Below, piece by piece: positions 30,352-40,382 of a stretch of DNA of 64,000 nucleotides. Each line of letters starts with the position of its first letter. Position 1 is the first letter of the stretch. This DNA is from Vibrio rarus (GTDB lineage: Bacteria; Pseudomonadota; Gammaproteobacteria; Enterobacterales; Vibrionaceae): NCBI RefSeq assembly GCF_024347075.1, contig NZ_AP024900.1:2108001-2172000 (forward strand). Direction: 5' to 3'. The position numbers and the translations under genes are program-made. Under the pieces are notes generated by a model, which worked only from the letters and a program-made list of their open reading frames with translations, was not told the origin of the DNA and did no database searches.

Positions 30352-30625
30352 AATAAAATAGGCGAGAATTATAGTGAGTTATAGAGTTAAATGCCATCTG
30401 TTTTACTTATAAAGTACACCACCCCAACATGAGTAACATTAACCCACACAACAAAAACAATTAAGCCCTTGTTATATAAAGACCCAATATGAGCATTATC
30501 GTGTATTGGATTCTATTATTCTCGCTATTTCACCATGCTATTGTTGATGGTTTCTTATTATTTGTTATTGGAAATAAGAGCCAACTTGCCTATAAAAATG
30601 CCATTTGAAACATAATTGATGGTAA

Positions 30626-30784
30626 TACCAATCACAGTAATTAAGTGGTCAGAAATAGCGCAGGAAAAACACTTGAGAACAAGGCGCTATTTTTGATAAG
30701 TAGTTGTTCTACATTCAAAAATTGCAACGCCGTTATCATGTGTTTTAACAAGCTAGAATGGTCAGTTAATTACTACGATTGGTA
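30626..30784. repeat. MITE-like dispersed element, copy 2
   Basis: 159 bp; left end TACCAATCACAGTAATTAAG, right end reading inward on the - strand TACCAATCGTAGTAATTAAC. These inverted ends are the best preserved of the three copies. A spurious small reading frame crosses it. Flanked by TA. Confidence 0.85.
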
Positions 30785-30851
30785 TAATACCAGCCACGGC
30801 CAGAAATCGTACAGGAACAACACGAAAATAGTTCATCATTTTACCCAGACG

Positions 30852-30962
30852 AAAAAAAAGCCGCTCCAGATGGGCGGCTTATGAAATCAGTAATTAATTT
30901 CTAAAAATATCAGGGTGAACCGAAGTTCGATCACATGCTTAAAATCCTAATCTAAGGATTGA
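30852..30962 (-). ncRNA. Candidate small RNA (unclassified)
   Basis: The 3' part is a strong intrinsic terminator on the - strand (AAGCCGC / GCGGCTT followed by eight Ts), although no protein gene lies upstream on that strand. Preceding it are GAAC-TTCG-GTTC (30917-30928), a hairpin with a stable UUCG tetraloop, and AATCCT / AGGATT (30943-30960). A possible promoter has TTGATA (30981-30986) and TTCAAT (30958-30963) 17 bp apart, which would place the start inside the last hairpin, so the 5' end is uncertain. Confidence 0.45.
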
Positions 30963-31067
30963 AACTCTACATTTAAAATATATCAACCAAAAGGGCAACA
31001 CATTGAAATGTAGAATTCAAAGTTAACCAATTGAAAAACAAATGATTTACACTTTAATTTCAGCATT

Positions 31068-31116
31068 GATGTAGACAATAATGAGCGGGGTGGCTCATAG
31101 AAGGGGTATCTACATC
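31068..31116. other. Two-tier palindrome
   Basis: Outer arms GATGTAGA / TCTACATC enclose inner arms ATGAGC / GCTCAT around GGGGTG. As RNA it would be a stem with an internal loop. No adjacent gene explains it. Confidence 0.5.
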
Positions 31117-31457
31117 GAGGCTTTATATTAGCGATAGTGTAATTTAATTACAAGTATTTTCTTAACTTCCATTAAATAAATTCAAATCTGCCTAATTATG
31201 CGCCTTTTTTGGTAATTTAATTTCACCTGCGAAATAAATGTTCTATCTTTCGCCATATAAAACGCATTGCCTATAGTGAATCGTTGGATATTTAAACAGT
31301 GTAGCATTGTTACAATATTGACTTCATCTGTCCAAGACCCCCTCAGAATGATATCCTGCCAAGTATCAGCCATTCGATTCAAAATCAATGCATCACCGTC
31401 TAATTACAGTAGTTAATCTTTATTCACTACTGCTGTTACCCATGAAGGAGCATCACC

Positions 31458-32930
31458 ATGTCGCAGTTTCTCAACCAAATCAGCCAGCTATCAAATAACC
31501 CAATTTGGCCATTCTTTGCCAACATTTGTTCTATCCCTCACCCATCAAAACACGAACAAGCCTTATCTGATCACATAGTGACTTGGGCCAAAGAGCAAGG
31601 GCTTTCAGTAAAAGCCGATGCGGCAGGTAACTTGTTTCTAAAAAAACCGGCTACAGCAGGAATGGAAAACAAAAAAGGGGTAGTACTGCAAGCTCATATC
31701 GATATGGTGCCGCAGAAAAATGAAGATACCGACCACGACTTTACTCAAGATCCAATTCGCCCATATATTGATGGTGAGTGGGTAACAGCCACTGGCACCA
31801 CACTGGGTGCTGACAATGGTATCGGCATGGCATCATGCCTTGCCGTACTGGCGGCAAAAGATATTGAACATGGTCCAATTGAAGTGTTGCTTACTATTGA
31901 TGAAGAAGCAGGTATGACAGGGGCATTCGCCCTGCAACCAGGCTGGCTTGAAGGTGATATTCTGCTTAATACGGATTCAGAGCAGGAAGGTGAAGTCTAC
32001 ATGGGTTGCGCTGGAGGCATTGACTCAAGCCTAGATTTTGCCATTGTTCGTGAAGCTATCCCTGAAGGGTTCGTCACTAAAAAACTGCTGTTAAAAGGAC
32101 TAAAAGGTGGCCACTCAGGTTGTGATATTCATACCGGTCGCGGCAATGCCAATAAACTGATGGCACGCTTTTTAGCGAACTACGCCCAGCAACTTGAGTT
32201 GAAATTAATTGATTTCAATGGCGGAAGTCTGCGCAATGCTATCCCTCGTGAAGCAGCCGCCACTGTCGCCCTTCCTTCTCACAACCTAGACAAACTGCAA
32301 CAGTTGTACACAGAATTTACAACCACCCTACAACAGGAATTAGCAGCAATAGAAACCACGCTGGTTACTTTTATCGAACAGAGCGACGCTCCATTTGATG
32401 CGTTCTCACAACAGAGTCAGCAAGCATTTGTAGCCGCACTCAATGCCTGTCCAAATGGGGTGATCCGTATGAGTGACGCCATTGAAGGTGTCGTGGAAAC
32501 CTCGCTAAACCTTGGGGTAATCACCACAGAGCAAGATAAAGTTACCGTTCTATGCCTCATTCGCTCCCTTATTGATTCAGGACGTCGCCAAGTGGAAAGT
32601 ATGCTCACTTCTGTGGCAACCCTCTCTGGTGCAAGCATTGAATTCTCTGGAGCATACCCTGGCTGGAAACCGGATGCTGACTCAGAAATTATGGCCGTAT
32701 TCCGTGATATGTACCAAGAAGTGTATGGCCATAAGCCTAACATCATGGTTATTCACGCTGGCCTAGAGTGTGGCTTGTTTAAAAAACCTTACCCTAATAT
32801 GGATATGGTCTCGTTTGGTCCTACTATCAAATTCCCCCACTCTCCAGATGAGAAAGTGAAAATTGACACTGTTGACCTGTATTGGGAACAAATGGTTAAT
32901 CTACTCAAGCATATCCCTAACAAGGCTTAA
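31458..32930 (+). CDS. pepD: PepD, aminoacyl-histidine dipeptidase (peptidase D)
   Basis: 490 residues, M20 metallopeptidase. Ribosome site AGGAG 7 nt before the ATG. Metal-site segments: LQAHIDMVPQ (first His/Asp), TLGADNGIGMA (bridging Asp), IDEEAGMTGAF (Glu base and ligand) and VIHAGLECGLF near the C-terminus. Cleaves unspecific dipeptides such as carnosine-like Xaa-His. Divergent arrangement relative to gpt is shared with E. coli. Confidence 0.95.
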   Translation: MSQFLNQISQLSNNPIWPFFANICSIPHPSKHEQALSDHIVTWAKEQGLSVKADAAGNLFLKKPATAGMENKKGVVLQAHIDMVPQKNEDTDHDFTQDPIRPYIDGEWVTATGTTLGADNGIGMASCLAVLAAKDIEHGPIEVLLTIDEEAGMTGAFALQPGWLEGDILLNTDSEQEGEVYMGCAGGIDSSLDFAIVREAIPEGFVTKKLLLKGLKGGHSGCDIHTGRGNANKLMARFLANYAQQLELKLIDFNGGSLRNAIPREAAATVALPSHNLDKLQQLYTEFTTTLQQELAAIETTLVTFIEQSDAPFDAFSQQSQQAFVAALNACPNGVIRMSDAIEGVVETSLNLGVITTEQDKVTVLCLIRSLIDSGRRQVESMLTSVATLSGASIEFSGAYPGWKPDADSEIMAVFRDMYQEVYGHKPNIMVIHAGLECGLFKKPYPNMDMVSFGPTIKFPHSPDEKVKIDTVDLYWEQMVNLLKHIPNKA

Positions 32931-32945
32931 GCCGTCACCTAACGT

Positions 32946-32981
32946 AAAAAGCCGAGCATACTGTGATGCTCGGCTTTTTTG
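32946..32981 (+). terminator. Terminator of pepD
   Basis: AAAAAGCCGAGCAT / ATGCTCGGCTTTTTT, 6-nt loop. Bidirectional base composition also serves the convergent DUF3332 gene. Confidence 0.9.
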
Positions 32982-32994
32982 TTATTCGATACTT

Positions 32995-33537
32995 TTAAAC
33001 TTTCGTTACAGCAAGATCTTCAAGTTGCGAAAGAGTGGTTTCCGATACGAGTTCACCGTTGTAGTAATAACTCACTTTCTCACCATCACGAACTCCCATA
33101 ATCAGCGCTTTATCACCATTGTTATAAGTGACATTCATTTGCACTGTATTCGCATCAATGGCTTCAAAAGTAGATGACTCTACCTGACGCATTGAAATCG
33201 GGTCTAGGGGCGCTTCGGTAAGTGAAGGGTCTAAGTCTTTATTCATGTTATACATAGTTTCAACTTTTGAGTCGAAGATATGCGGTTTACCATTAATTGG
33301 GTTTTTTCCGGCCCAAAATTCAATGGAGTTAAAAATCAACGTATCCACAGCAACAGAAAGTGCATACACAGGGGCAAGAAGCATATTCACACCACCACGA
33401 GCATAGCGGTTATCTACCACTTCCAAGTTAAACTTCATTACATATCCCGTCACCGCATTACTACCAATACACCCAGTTAGTGACGCTGTAAGAACTGCCA
33501 GACCTACTGCTTTTAAGCCAAATTTCTTCATTTTCAT
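32995..33537 (-). CDS. DUF3332 lipoprotein
   Basis: 180 residues. N-terminus MKMKKFGLKAVGLAVLTASL followed by LTGC is a lipoprotein signal peptide with the acylated Cys at about 23; a nearby start two codons later is possible. The mature part contains a hydrophobic stretch (GGVNMLLAPVYALSVAVDTLIFN) and ends in a beta-rich domain. Matches the DUF3332 family known mainly from Vibrionaceae and relatives. Function unknown; single gene. Confidence 0.8.
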   Translation of the reverse strand: MKMKKFGLKAVGLAVLTASLTGCIGSNAVTGYVMKFNLEVVDNRYARGGVNMLLAPVYALSVAVDTLIFNSIEFWAGKNPINGKPHIFDSKVETMYNMNKDLDPSLTEAPLDPISMRQVESSTFEAIDANTVQMNVTYNNGDKALIMGVRDGEKVSYYYNGELVSETTLSQLEDLAVTKV

Positions 33538-33710
33538 GTACCCTTCCCTGTTTTAATTAACTAGCCTATGCCTTTTTAAAGTAGTCAACTTTCAAGCATT
33601 TACCATTTAAAAGTACATTTTTTTACACTTTCCCATGCCTTGTTCAAATTTATCACTCATTCATTGCATCAGCGGCCTAAAAAGCACAGCCCCCTCTTTT
33701 ATCACCCATA

Positions 33711-33736
33711 AAAAAAGCGACCTAAAAAGGTCGCTT
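33711..33736 (-). terminator. Terminator of purL
   Basis: AAGCGACCT / AGGTCGCTT, 4-nt loop; seven Ts follow on the - strand. Confidence 0.85.
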
Positions 33737-33765
33737 CTAGATTTCAATATAACGCTAGCTATGAA

Positions 33766-36700
33766 TTAGCCAATATTCTTACGAACATTGCGGAACATTC
33801 TCATCCATGCAGAATCTTCACCCCAAGACTCAGGAGCCCAAGAGTTAGCAACCGTTCTAAATACACGCTCAGGGTGAGGCATCATAATTGTTACCTTACC
33901 ATCAGCGGTTGTTAGACCTGTAATCGCGTTTGGTGAACCGTTCGGGTTGTTCGGGTATTGCGAAGTCGCATTACCTAGGTTGTCTACATAACGCAGTGCA
34001 ACCGTACCAGAATTTTCAATCGCATTTAGGTGAGCAGTATCTTTCACTTCTACGCGGCCTTCACCGTGAGAAACCGCGATAGGCATACGAGAACCCGCCA
34101 TACCATCAAAGAATACAGAATCAGACTTCTGAACTTCAACCAAGCTAAAGCGAGCTTCAAAACGCTCTGATTCGTTGCGAACAAAGCGAGGCCATAGGTC
34201 AGCACCAGGAATCAGCTCTTTTAGGTTTGATAGCATTTGACAGCCGTTACACACACCTAGAGAGAAGGTATCTTCACGGTTAAAGAAGCTTTCAAATTGG
34301 TCACGAGCTTGAGCATTGAAAAGGACAGACTTAGCCCAACCTTCACCCGCACCCAGTACGTCACCGTAAGAGAAGCCACCACAAGCCACAAGACCTTGGT
34401 ACTCTTCTAGTACCGCTTTACCGGTTAAGATGTCGCTCATGTGGATATCCACAGAATCAAAACCTGCGCGGTCAAAGGCGGCGGCCATTTCTACGTGAGA
34501 GTTCACACCTTGCTCACGCAAAATAGCCATCTTAGGTTTCACGCCTGTTGCGATATATGGCGCTGCTACGTCTTCATTGACATCAAAGGTAAGCTCAACA
34601 TTCAAGCCAGGGTCTGAGTTGTTTTTCTTCGCTGCAAACTCTTGGTCTGCACAAGCTGGGTTATCACGCAGTGCTTGCATCTTATGCGTAGTTTCAGCCC
34701 AGATAGTACGAAGCTCTGTACGAGAGCGCTGTACCACAGCATTACCGTTAGCAAAGATTTCAACGCTATCGGTTGCTTCGACAGTACCGATAACATGCGA
34801 ACAAGCTTCTAGGCCATGTTCAGCAAGTACTGAACGCACTAGGTCAAGGTCGTCATTGCTAACCTGAACCACTGCGCCTAACTCTTCGTTAAATAGTACC
34901 GCTAGAGTATCTTCACCAAGCTCAGAGATATCCGCTTTCACGCCACAGTGACCCGCAAATGCCATTTCAGCCAGCGTTACCAATAAACCGCCATCGCCTT
35001 TATCGTGGTAAGCCACAAGCTTGTCATCACGAACTAGCGTTTGCATAGCATTAAAGAAGCCTTTTAGCTGCTCTGCGTTGTCAACATCTGCAGGCTTATC
35101 ACCTAATTGTTTGTAAACTTGGGCAAGGGCTGTTGCGCCCATGCGGTTTTTACCGTTACCAAGATCAACCAATACTAGGCTTGATTCACCTTTATCAGTG
35201 CGAAGCTGAGGAGTTACAGTCTTACGAACATCTTCCACACGACCAAACGCAGTGATAACCAATGAAAGTGGAGAAGTCACTTCTTTGTCTTCGCCGTTTT
35301 CGTTCCATTTAGTCTTCATAGACATGGAATCTTTACCAACAGGGATCGTTAGACCCAGTGCAGGACAAAGCTCTTCACCTACCGCTTTAACCGCTTCGTA
35401 AAGACCTGCGTCTTCACCTGGGTGACCGGCTGGAGACATCCAGTTAGCCGAAAGCTTAATACGTTTAATATCGCCGATATCAGAACAGGCAATGTTTGTG
35501 AGTGACTCACCCACAGCTAGACGCGCAGAAGCGCCAAAGTCTAGAAGTGCAACCGGAGTACGCTCACCCATAGACATAGACTCGCCATGGTAAGAGTCGT
35601 AACTTGCTGCTGTTACTGCACAGTTCGCTACAGGTACCTGCCAAGGGCCAACCATTTGGTCACGAGCAACTAAGCCCGTTACACTGCGGTCACCAATGGT
35701 GATAAGGAAGGTTTTCTCAGCAACGGTTGGTAAACGAAGAACGCGATCAACGGCTTCGTTCAGTTCAATACCTTCACGATCAATTGCAGGACTATCCACT
35801 TTTAATGTTTTCACATCGCGGAACATCTTAGGTGTCTTACCTAACAATACGTCCATTGGCATATCAATTGGCGTGTTGTCGAAGTGAGAATCTTCTAGAG
35901 TCAGTTGACGCTCTTCGGTAGCAATACCCACCACCGCGTACGGTGCACGTTCACGCTTACAAATCGCATCAAAAGTGGCCATATGTTCATCAGCCACAGC
36001 CATTACGTAACGCTCTTGAGATTCGTTACACCAGATAGCCAGTGGGCTCATGCCCGGCTCATCGTTAGGCACGTCACGCAGTTGGAATTTACCACCACGT
36101 TCGCCATCATCAACCAATTCAGGGAGTGCGTTAGAGATACCACCTGCACCCACATCGTGAATGAATGCAATTGGGTTATCGTCACCTAACTGCCAACAGC
36201 CATCGATCACTTCCTGACAACGACGTTCCATCTCTGGGTTTTCACGCTGTACTGAAGCAAAATCGAGATCTTCTGCTGATTGACCAGACGCCATAGAAGA
36301 TGCCGCGCCGCCACCAAGACCGATGTTCATCGCAGGACCGCCAAGAACAATCAGTTTAGCGCCAACTGGGATTTCTTTCTTCTGTACGTGCTCATCACGA
36401 ATATTACCCATACCACCAGCAATCATGATTGGCTTGTGGTAACCACGGATTTCTTCACCGGCGTGAGAGGTCACTTTTTCTTCGTAAGTACGGAAGTAAC
36501 CTAGAAGGTTTGGACGACCAAATTCGTTGTTGAATGCCGCGCCGCCTAGCGGGCCTTCAGTCATAATATCCAACGCTGTTACAATGCGACCTGGCTTACC
36601 AAAGTCGGTTTCCCATGGTTGTTCAAAACCAGGAATACGTAGGTTGGACGTGGTAAAGCCCACTAAACCTGCTTTTGGCTTACCGCCGATACCTGTTGCG

Positions 36701-37659
36701 CCTTCATCACGGATTTCACCGCCAGAACCGGTAGAAGCACCAGGCCAAGGAGAAATAGCCGTTGGGTGGTTATGCGTCTCTACCTTCATCAAGATGTGTG
36801 CATCTTCATGGTTGTAAGAGTACTGACGAGTTTCAGGATTAGGGAAGAAACGACCCACTTTAGAACCTTCCATTACCGCAGCATTATCTTTATAAGCAGA
36901 CAATACGTGGTCAGGAGTCACTTCCATGGTGTTCTTGATCATTTTGAACAAAGACTTGTCTTGAGCGACGCCATCGATTGTCCAATCTGCATTAAAGATT
37001 TTGTGACGACAGTGCTCTGAGTTTGCTTGAGCAAACATCATCAGTTCGATGTCATTTGGATTACGGCCTAGCGTATTAAAGCTATCGACAAGGTAATCGA
37101 TTTCATCTTCTGCTAACGCCAGACCTAAAGTGATGTTCGCTTCAGCAAGGGCTTTACGGCCACCTGTAAGCACATCAACAACGGTATGTGGCGCAGGTTC
37201 TGCAACCGTAAACAAAGCGGAAGCTTGGTCCATTTCATTGAAAACCACTTCCATCATGCGGTCATGAATCAATGCTTTTACTGCTTTCAGTTGCGCTTCA
37301 TCTAGCTGAGTCGATGTTTCAACATAATAAGCGGTACCACGCTCTAAGCGTTTAACTGTGTTCAATCCACAGTTATGAGCAATGTCAGTAGACTTAGATG
37401 ACCATGGGGAGATAGTACCTGGACGAGGCGTCACAAGCAGCAAAGTGCCTTGGGGTTCATGTTCTTCGATTGTTGGACCATAAGTAAGCAGTTTTTCAAG
37501 CTTATCAGTCTCTGAGGCATCGAGCTCTGCACTCACATCTGCAAAATGCATAAACTCAGCATAAATACCGGTTACTGGCAGGTCTTGTTCACGACAAAGT
37601 TCTAGTAATTTTTGTACACGAAACTCAGAAAGAGCTGGGGAACCACGCAAAATTCTCAT
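33766..37659 (-). CDS. purL: PurL, phosphoribosylformylglycinamidine synthase
   Basis: 1297 residues from ATG 37659 ([15 protein letters not shown]), close to E. coli's 1295; the 14-residue upstream extension is not in the family. Fourth step of purine synthesis: FGAR + Gln + ATP to FGAM. N-terminal and linker domains, two PurM-like halves ([31 protein letters not shown]) and a C-terminal glutamine amidotransferase with Cys about 1136 in GVCNGCQML. Preceded by a PurR box. Confidence 0.97.
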   Translation of the reverse strand: MRILRGSPALSEFRVQKLLELCREQDLPVTGIYAEFMHFADVSAELDASETDKLEKLLTYGPTIEEHEPQGTLLLVTPRPGTISPWSSKSTDIAHNCGLNTVKRLERGTAYYVETSTQLDEAQLKAVKALIHDRMMEVVFNEMDQASALFTVAEPAPHTVVDVLTGGRKALAEANITLGLALAEDEIDYLVDSFNTLGRNPNDIELMMFAQANSEHCRHKIFNADWTIDGVAQDKSLFKMIKNTMEVTPDHVLSAYKDNAAVMEGSKVGRFFPNPETRQYSYNHEDAHILMKVETHNHPTAISPWPGASTGSGGEIRDEGATGIGGKPKAGLVGFTTSNLRIPGFEQPWETDFGKPGRIVTALDIMTEGPLGGAAFNNEFGRPNLLGYFRTYEEKVTSHAGEEIRGYHKPIMIAGGMGNIRDEHVQKKEIPVGAKLIVLGGPAMNIGLGGGAASSMASGQSAEDLDFASVQRENPEMERRCQEVIDGCWQLGDDNPIAFIHDVGAGGISNALPELVDDGERGGKFQLRDVPNDEPGMSPLAIWCNESQERYVMAVADEHMATFDAICKRERAPYAVVGIATEERQLTLEDSHFDNTPIDMPMDVLLGKTPKMFRDVKTLKVDSPAIDREGIELNEAVDRVLRLPTVAEKTFLITIGDRSVTGLVARDQMVGPWQVPVANCAVTAASYDSYHGESMSMGERTPVALLDFGASARLAVGESLTNIACSDIGDIKRIKLSANWMSPAGHPGEDAGLYEAVKAVGEELCPALGLTIPVGKDSMSMKTKWNENGEDKEVTSPLSLVITAFGRVEDVRKTVTPQLRTDKGESSLVLVDLGNGKNRMGATALAQVYKQLGDKPADVDNAEQLKGFFNAMQTLVRDDKLVAYHDKGDGGLLVTLAEMAFAGHCGVKADISELGEDTLAVLFNEELGAVVQVSNDDLDLVRSVLAEHGLEACSHVIGTVEATDSVEIFANGNAVVQRSRTELRTIWAETTHKMQALRDNPACADQEFAAKKNNSDPGLNVELTFDVNEDVAAPYIATGVKPKMAILREQGVNSHVEMAAAFDRAGFDSVDIHMSDILTGKAVLEEYQGLVACGGFSYGDVLGAGEGWAKSVLFNAQARDQFESFFNREDTFSLGVCNGCQMLSNLKELIPGADLWPRFVRNESERFEARFSLVEVQKSDSVFFDGMAGSRMPIAVSHGEGRVEVKDTAHLNAIENSGTVALRYVDNLGNATSQYPNNPNGSPNAITGLTTADGKVTIMMPHPERVFRTVANSWAPESWGEDSAWMRMFRNVRKNIG

Positions 37660-37802
37660 GTGCTTAGGTCTCTTTGATGATGGATTAAAGATAATATTCA
37701 AATAAAAACAATCACTTAAAGCATTAAATTGCTATTATTTCAATATTAACCCTGTTGATTCGGGCGTATTATAAAGCAATTCTTTTTGTGAAGTAACACA
37801 AA

Positions 37803-37818
37803 AAGCAACCGTTTGCGC
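37803..37818 (-). promoter_or_regulatory. PurR operator upstream of purL
   Basis: On the - strand GCGCAAACGGTTGCTT fits the PurR consensus at all but the first base. It lies 144 bp before the purL start in the 327-bp purL-mltF gap, in which I see nothing else beyond A/T-rich promoter sequence. Confidence 0.7.
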
Positions 37819-37986
37819 AAATTTTTGCGTCACACGCCCTCAGCAGAAATGATAAGCGAGTTTTTTTTGTTGCAAGTAACATTCATCAATCCCTAGGACT
37901 GTTTCACTTCCCCAGTGATAAGCGGTTTGATATAAAGGACTATTATTCAGGTTCATTTCTCTTTGTTATTGGAGTTGCCCAACACT

Positions 37987-39492
37987 ATGCGCACGTCAGT
38001 GTTCACTAAATTTTATACATTGGCTTTATCGCTAGTGGCCTTATTGTTGATAAGTGGCTGTCAATATGACAGCAACAGCAAAAGTGAGCTACAACAAATA
38101 AAAGAACGAGGCGTATTGCGTGTCGGGACTCTTAACAACCAACTTTCTTATTATATTGGTCCTGATGGCCCAACGGGTATGGAGTACGACTTAGCGTCTA
38201 AATTTGCCAAAGAGCTTGGCGTTCGCTTAGAAATTAAACCCGCATACCGCCTTTCAGAGCTTTTCCCTGCTCTAAAAAATGGTGAAATCGATATTGTAGC
38301 GGCCGGTTTAACTCAAGCACCTAATCGCGTAAAAGCCTTTCGTGCCGGTCCTGCCTATTACTATGTAAGCCAACAAGTTGTGTACAAAAAAGGCACATGG
38401 CGACCACGTAATTTACAGCAGTTAATCCAAAGTAATCAGTCCATTACTGTCGTTAAAGGCACTCACTTTGAGCACACTTTACAACAACTGGCCAAAAAGC
38501 ATCCCGATCTCAAGTATCAAATCACCGACGATTACGATATTAACGATTTGCTAAAGCAAGTGTCCACGGGGGAGCGACTCTTTACCGTAGCGGACTCCAT
38601 AGAGCTCTCACTCACACAACGTATTTATCCCAATATTGCTTTAGCGTTTGAATTGACGGAAGACCAACCGACCTCATGGTATTTGCGTCGTGACATTGAT
38701 GAAAGCCTGTACGCATTAGTGGTGGAATTTTTTGGCAATATTCATCAAGATGGTCAATTACATCTTATTGAAGAAAAATATTTTGGGCACATAGCGGAAT
38801 TTGACTATGTGGATACTCGTGCATTTGTGCGGGCATTAGACAGTAAACTGCCCAAATGGGAGACCCTATTCCAAAAGTATGCTGAAGAGTTTGATTGGCG
38901 CTTAGTGGCCGCTCTTGCCTACCAAGAATCTCACTGGAACCCAAAAGCCAAATCCCCTACCGGTGTACGCGGCATGATGATGCTAACCTTACCTACCGCA
39001 AGAAGCGTCGGCGTGACCAATCGTCTTGACCCTGAACAATCCATACGCGGTGGAGTGGAATACCTTAGAAAAATTGTCAATCGTATTCCTGATAGTATCA
39101 ATCAACATGAAAAAATTTGGTTTGCACTTGCTTCCTATAATCTAGGTTATGGGCATGTAATGGACGCTAGAAGAATCGCCAAAGCGCAAGGAGCGAATCC
39201 GGATCTTTGGAGCGATGTAAAAACTCGACTCCCGCTACTGCGTAAAAAAGGCTATTACGAATACACTCGATATGGTTTTGCACGCGGTGACGAAGCGCTT
39301 AATTATGTAGAAAGCATTCGCCGTTACTATCAAAGTATTATCGGTCACATAGATCAACGAGATCACGATGTTCTGGATACTGGAACGGACGATCTAATGG
39401 TGATCAGCGCTCCTGATGATGGTATAGAGAAAACGCCGTCGAACAAAGGGACAACAACACAGCAAGCCCCTAAACAAACATCAAAACAATAG
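37987..39492 (+). CDS. mltF: MltF, membrane-bound lytic murein transglycosylase F
   Basis: 501 residues from ATG 37987; a TTG eight codons upstream is possible. Lipoprotein signal ending LLISGC. Residues about 40-270 form an ABC-type solute-binding domain (GVLRVGTLNNQLSYYIG) that regulates the enzyme. Residues about 295-460 are the SLT lysozyme-like domain, with catalytic Glu314 in ALAYQESHWNP, the same number as in E. coli. Cleaves peptidoglycan glycan strands at the outer membrane. The tail after 470 is Thr/Lys/Gln-rich and low complexity. Divergent from purL as in E. coli. Confidence 0.95.
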   Translation: MRTSVFTKFYTLALSLVALLLISGCQYDSNSKSELQQIKERGVLRVGTLNNQLSYYIGPDGPTGMEYDLASKFAKELGVRLEIKPAYRLSELFPALKNGEIDIVAAGLTQAPNRVKAFRAGPAYYYVSQQVVYKKGTWRPRNLQQLIQSNQSITVVKGTHFEHTLQQLAKKHPDLKYQITDDYDINDLLKQVSTGERLFTVADSIELSLTQRIYPNIALAFELTEDQPTSWYLRRDIDESLYALVVEFFGNIHQDGQLHLIEEKYFGHIAEFDYVDTRAFVRALDSKLPKWETLFQKYAEEFDWRLVAALAYQESHWNPKAKSPTGVRGMMMLTLPTARSVGVTNRLDPEQSIRGGVEYLRKIVNRIPDSINQHEKIWFALASYNLGYGHVMDARRIAKAQGANPDLWSDVKTRLPLLRKKGYYEYTRYGFARGDEALNYVESIRRYYQSIIGHIDQRDHDVLDTGTDDLMVISAPDDGIEKTPSNKGTTTQQAPKQTSKQ

Positions 39493-39670
39493 TTGAGTTA
39501 GCTCACAAATAAACGGAGTGCAGGCATCCGCTTGCATAATTTTGCGATCTATCTCCTTTGCTTAGGTTCATATAATAGTAACAATCATCCTCTATATATA
39601 AGTAATGCAAACTAAAACAACGTCATTATTCATCCAGTTTGCATCTACGAAGTTCATAGGAGATTGTTCG

Positions 39671-39805
39671 TTGAAACTAAAAAGAAAGCTATCGAAAAAA
39701 TTATCAAATAGCACTGTTTCTGCTAACCGTCGTAAGCGTATGCTAGCCAACAACAAGAAAAAAATTCTTTGGCGAAATCGCTCTTACGTAACGTTAGAGT
39801 TATAG
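39671..39805 (+). CDS. Small basic protein of unknown function
   Basis: 44 residues from TTG 39671, preceded by AGGAG with 8-nt spacing; an ATG at 39605 in the same frame has no ribosome site. The sequence is very rich in Lys and Arg (LKRKLSKKLSNS, ANRRKRMLANNKKK), suggesting nucleic-acid or ribosome contact. I recognise no family. It fills the gap between mltF and tadA, which are adjacent in E. coli. Confidence 0.5.
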   Translation: MKLKRKLSKKLSNSTVSANRRKRMLANNKKKILWRNRSYVTLEL

Positions 39806-39817
39806 TAAAACCTCAAA

Positions 39818-39851
39818 GCAAACATTTGATCGTATGCCATTGAATGTTTGC
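39818..39851. terminator. Stem-loop between small ORF and tadA
   Basis: GCAAACATT / AATGTTTGC, 16-nt loop, between convergent genes. Weak U tracts. Confidence 0.5.
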
Positions 39852-40382
39852 CTAATCCCCCTTCTGTTGCTGTTCTCTTTGTAAACGTTTTAATTCTTTT
39901 TGCTCTTTTCTGCGTCGCTTAAAAAATGCCTGCAACTGCTCTCGACACTCTTTTTCTAACAGCCCCGACTCAATAATGGCGTAATGATATGCCGCTTGGC
40001 TGGAAAACAGATCCAATACCGTGCCTGCCGCTCCTGCTTTAAGATCTGCTGCGCCAAACACAATGCGTTTCACTCGGCTATGCAATAAGGCACCCGCACA
40101 CATGGGGCACGGCTCTAAGGTGACATACAAGGTAGTATCTAATAGACGATAGTTTTGCAAAGTATCGCCGGCTTGTCTTAATACCTGAACCTCTGCATGG
40201 GCGGTGGCATCATGTGCACCGATACAACGATTCCATCCCTTAGCAATCACTTTATTGTCTTTAACTAACACAGCACCAACAGGGACCTCCCCCTCAAGCT
40301 CGGCATTATGAGCAAGCTCAATAGCTTGTCGCATAAAATACACATCTTGCTCAGAAAAAGAATGGGATAGGGTTTCACTCAT
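39852..40382 (-). CDS. tadA: TadA, tRNA-specific adenosine deaminase
   Basis: 176 residues. Deaminates A34 to inosine in tRNA-Arg(ACG). Zinc-site motifs: TAHAEVQVLRQ with the catalytic Glu, and LEPCPMCAGALLHSR. The C-terminal tail (KRRRKEQKELKRLQREQQQ) is strongly charged and longer than in E. coli. Its start overlaps the end of the LysR gene by 8 bp, so the two may be co-transcribed. Confidence 0.95.
   Translation of the reverse strand: MSETLSHSFSEQDVYFMRQAIELAHNAELEGEVPVGAVLVKDNKVIAKGWNRCIGAHDATAHAEVQVLRQAGDTLQNYRLLDTTLYVTLEPCPMCAGALLHSRVKRIVFGAADLKAGAAGTVLDLFSSQAAYHYAIIESGLLEKECREQLQAFFKRRRKEQKELKRLQREQQQKGD

Larger units (their letters stand above)
30319..31442. other. 1.1-kb gene-free region between purine permease and pepD
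   Basis: Holds the permease promoter with PurR box, an A/T-rich stretch, MITE copy 2, a - strand sRNA candidate with terminator and a two-tier palindrome at 31068-31116. I see no convincing protein gene; the 68-residue - strand frame at 31182-31388 lacks a ribosome site and family resemblance. Confidence 0.7.

Noticed and set aside
30645..30884. 79-residue + strand frame
   Set aside because: It lies mostly inside MITE copy 2 and crosses the sRNA terminator.
31182..31388. 68-residue - strand frame upstream of pepD
   Set aside because: No ribosome site, no known motif; probably chance.
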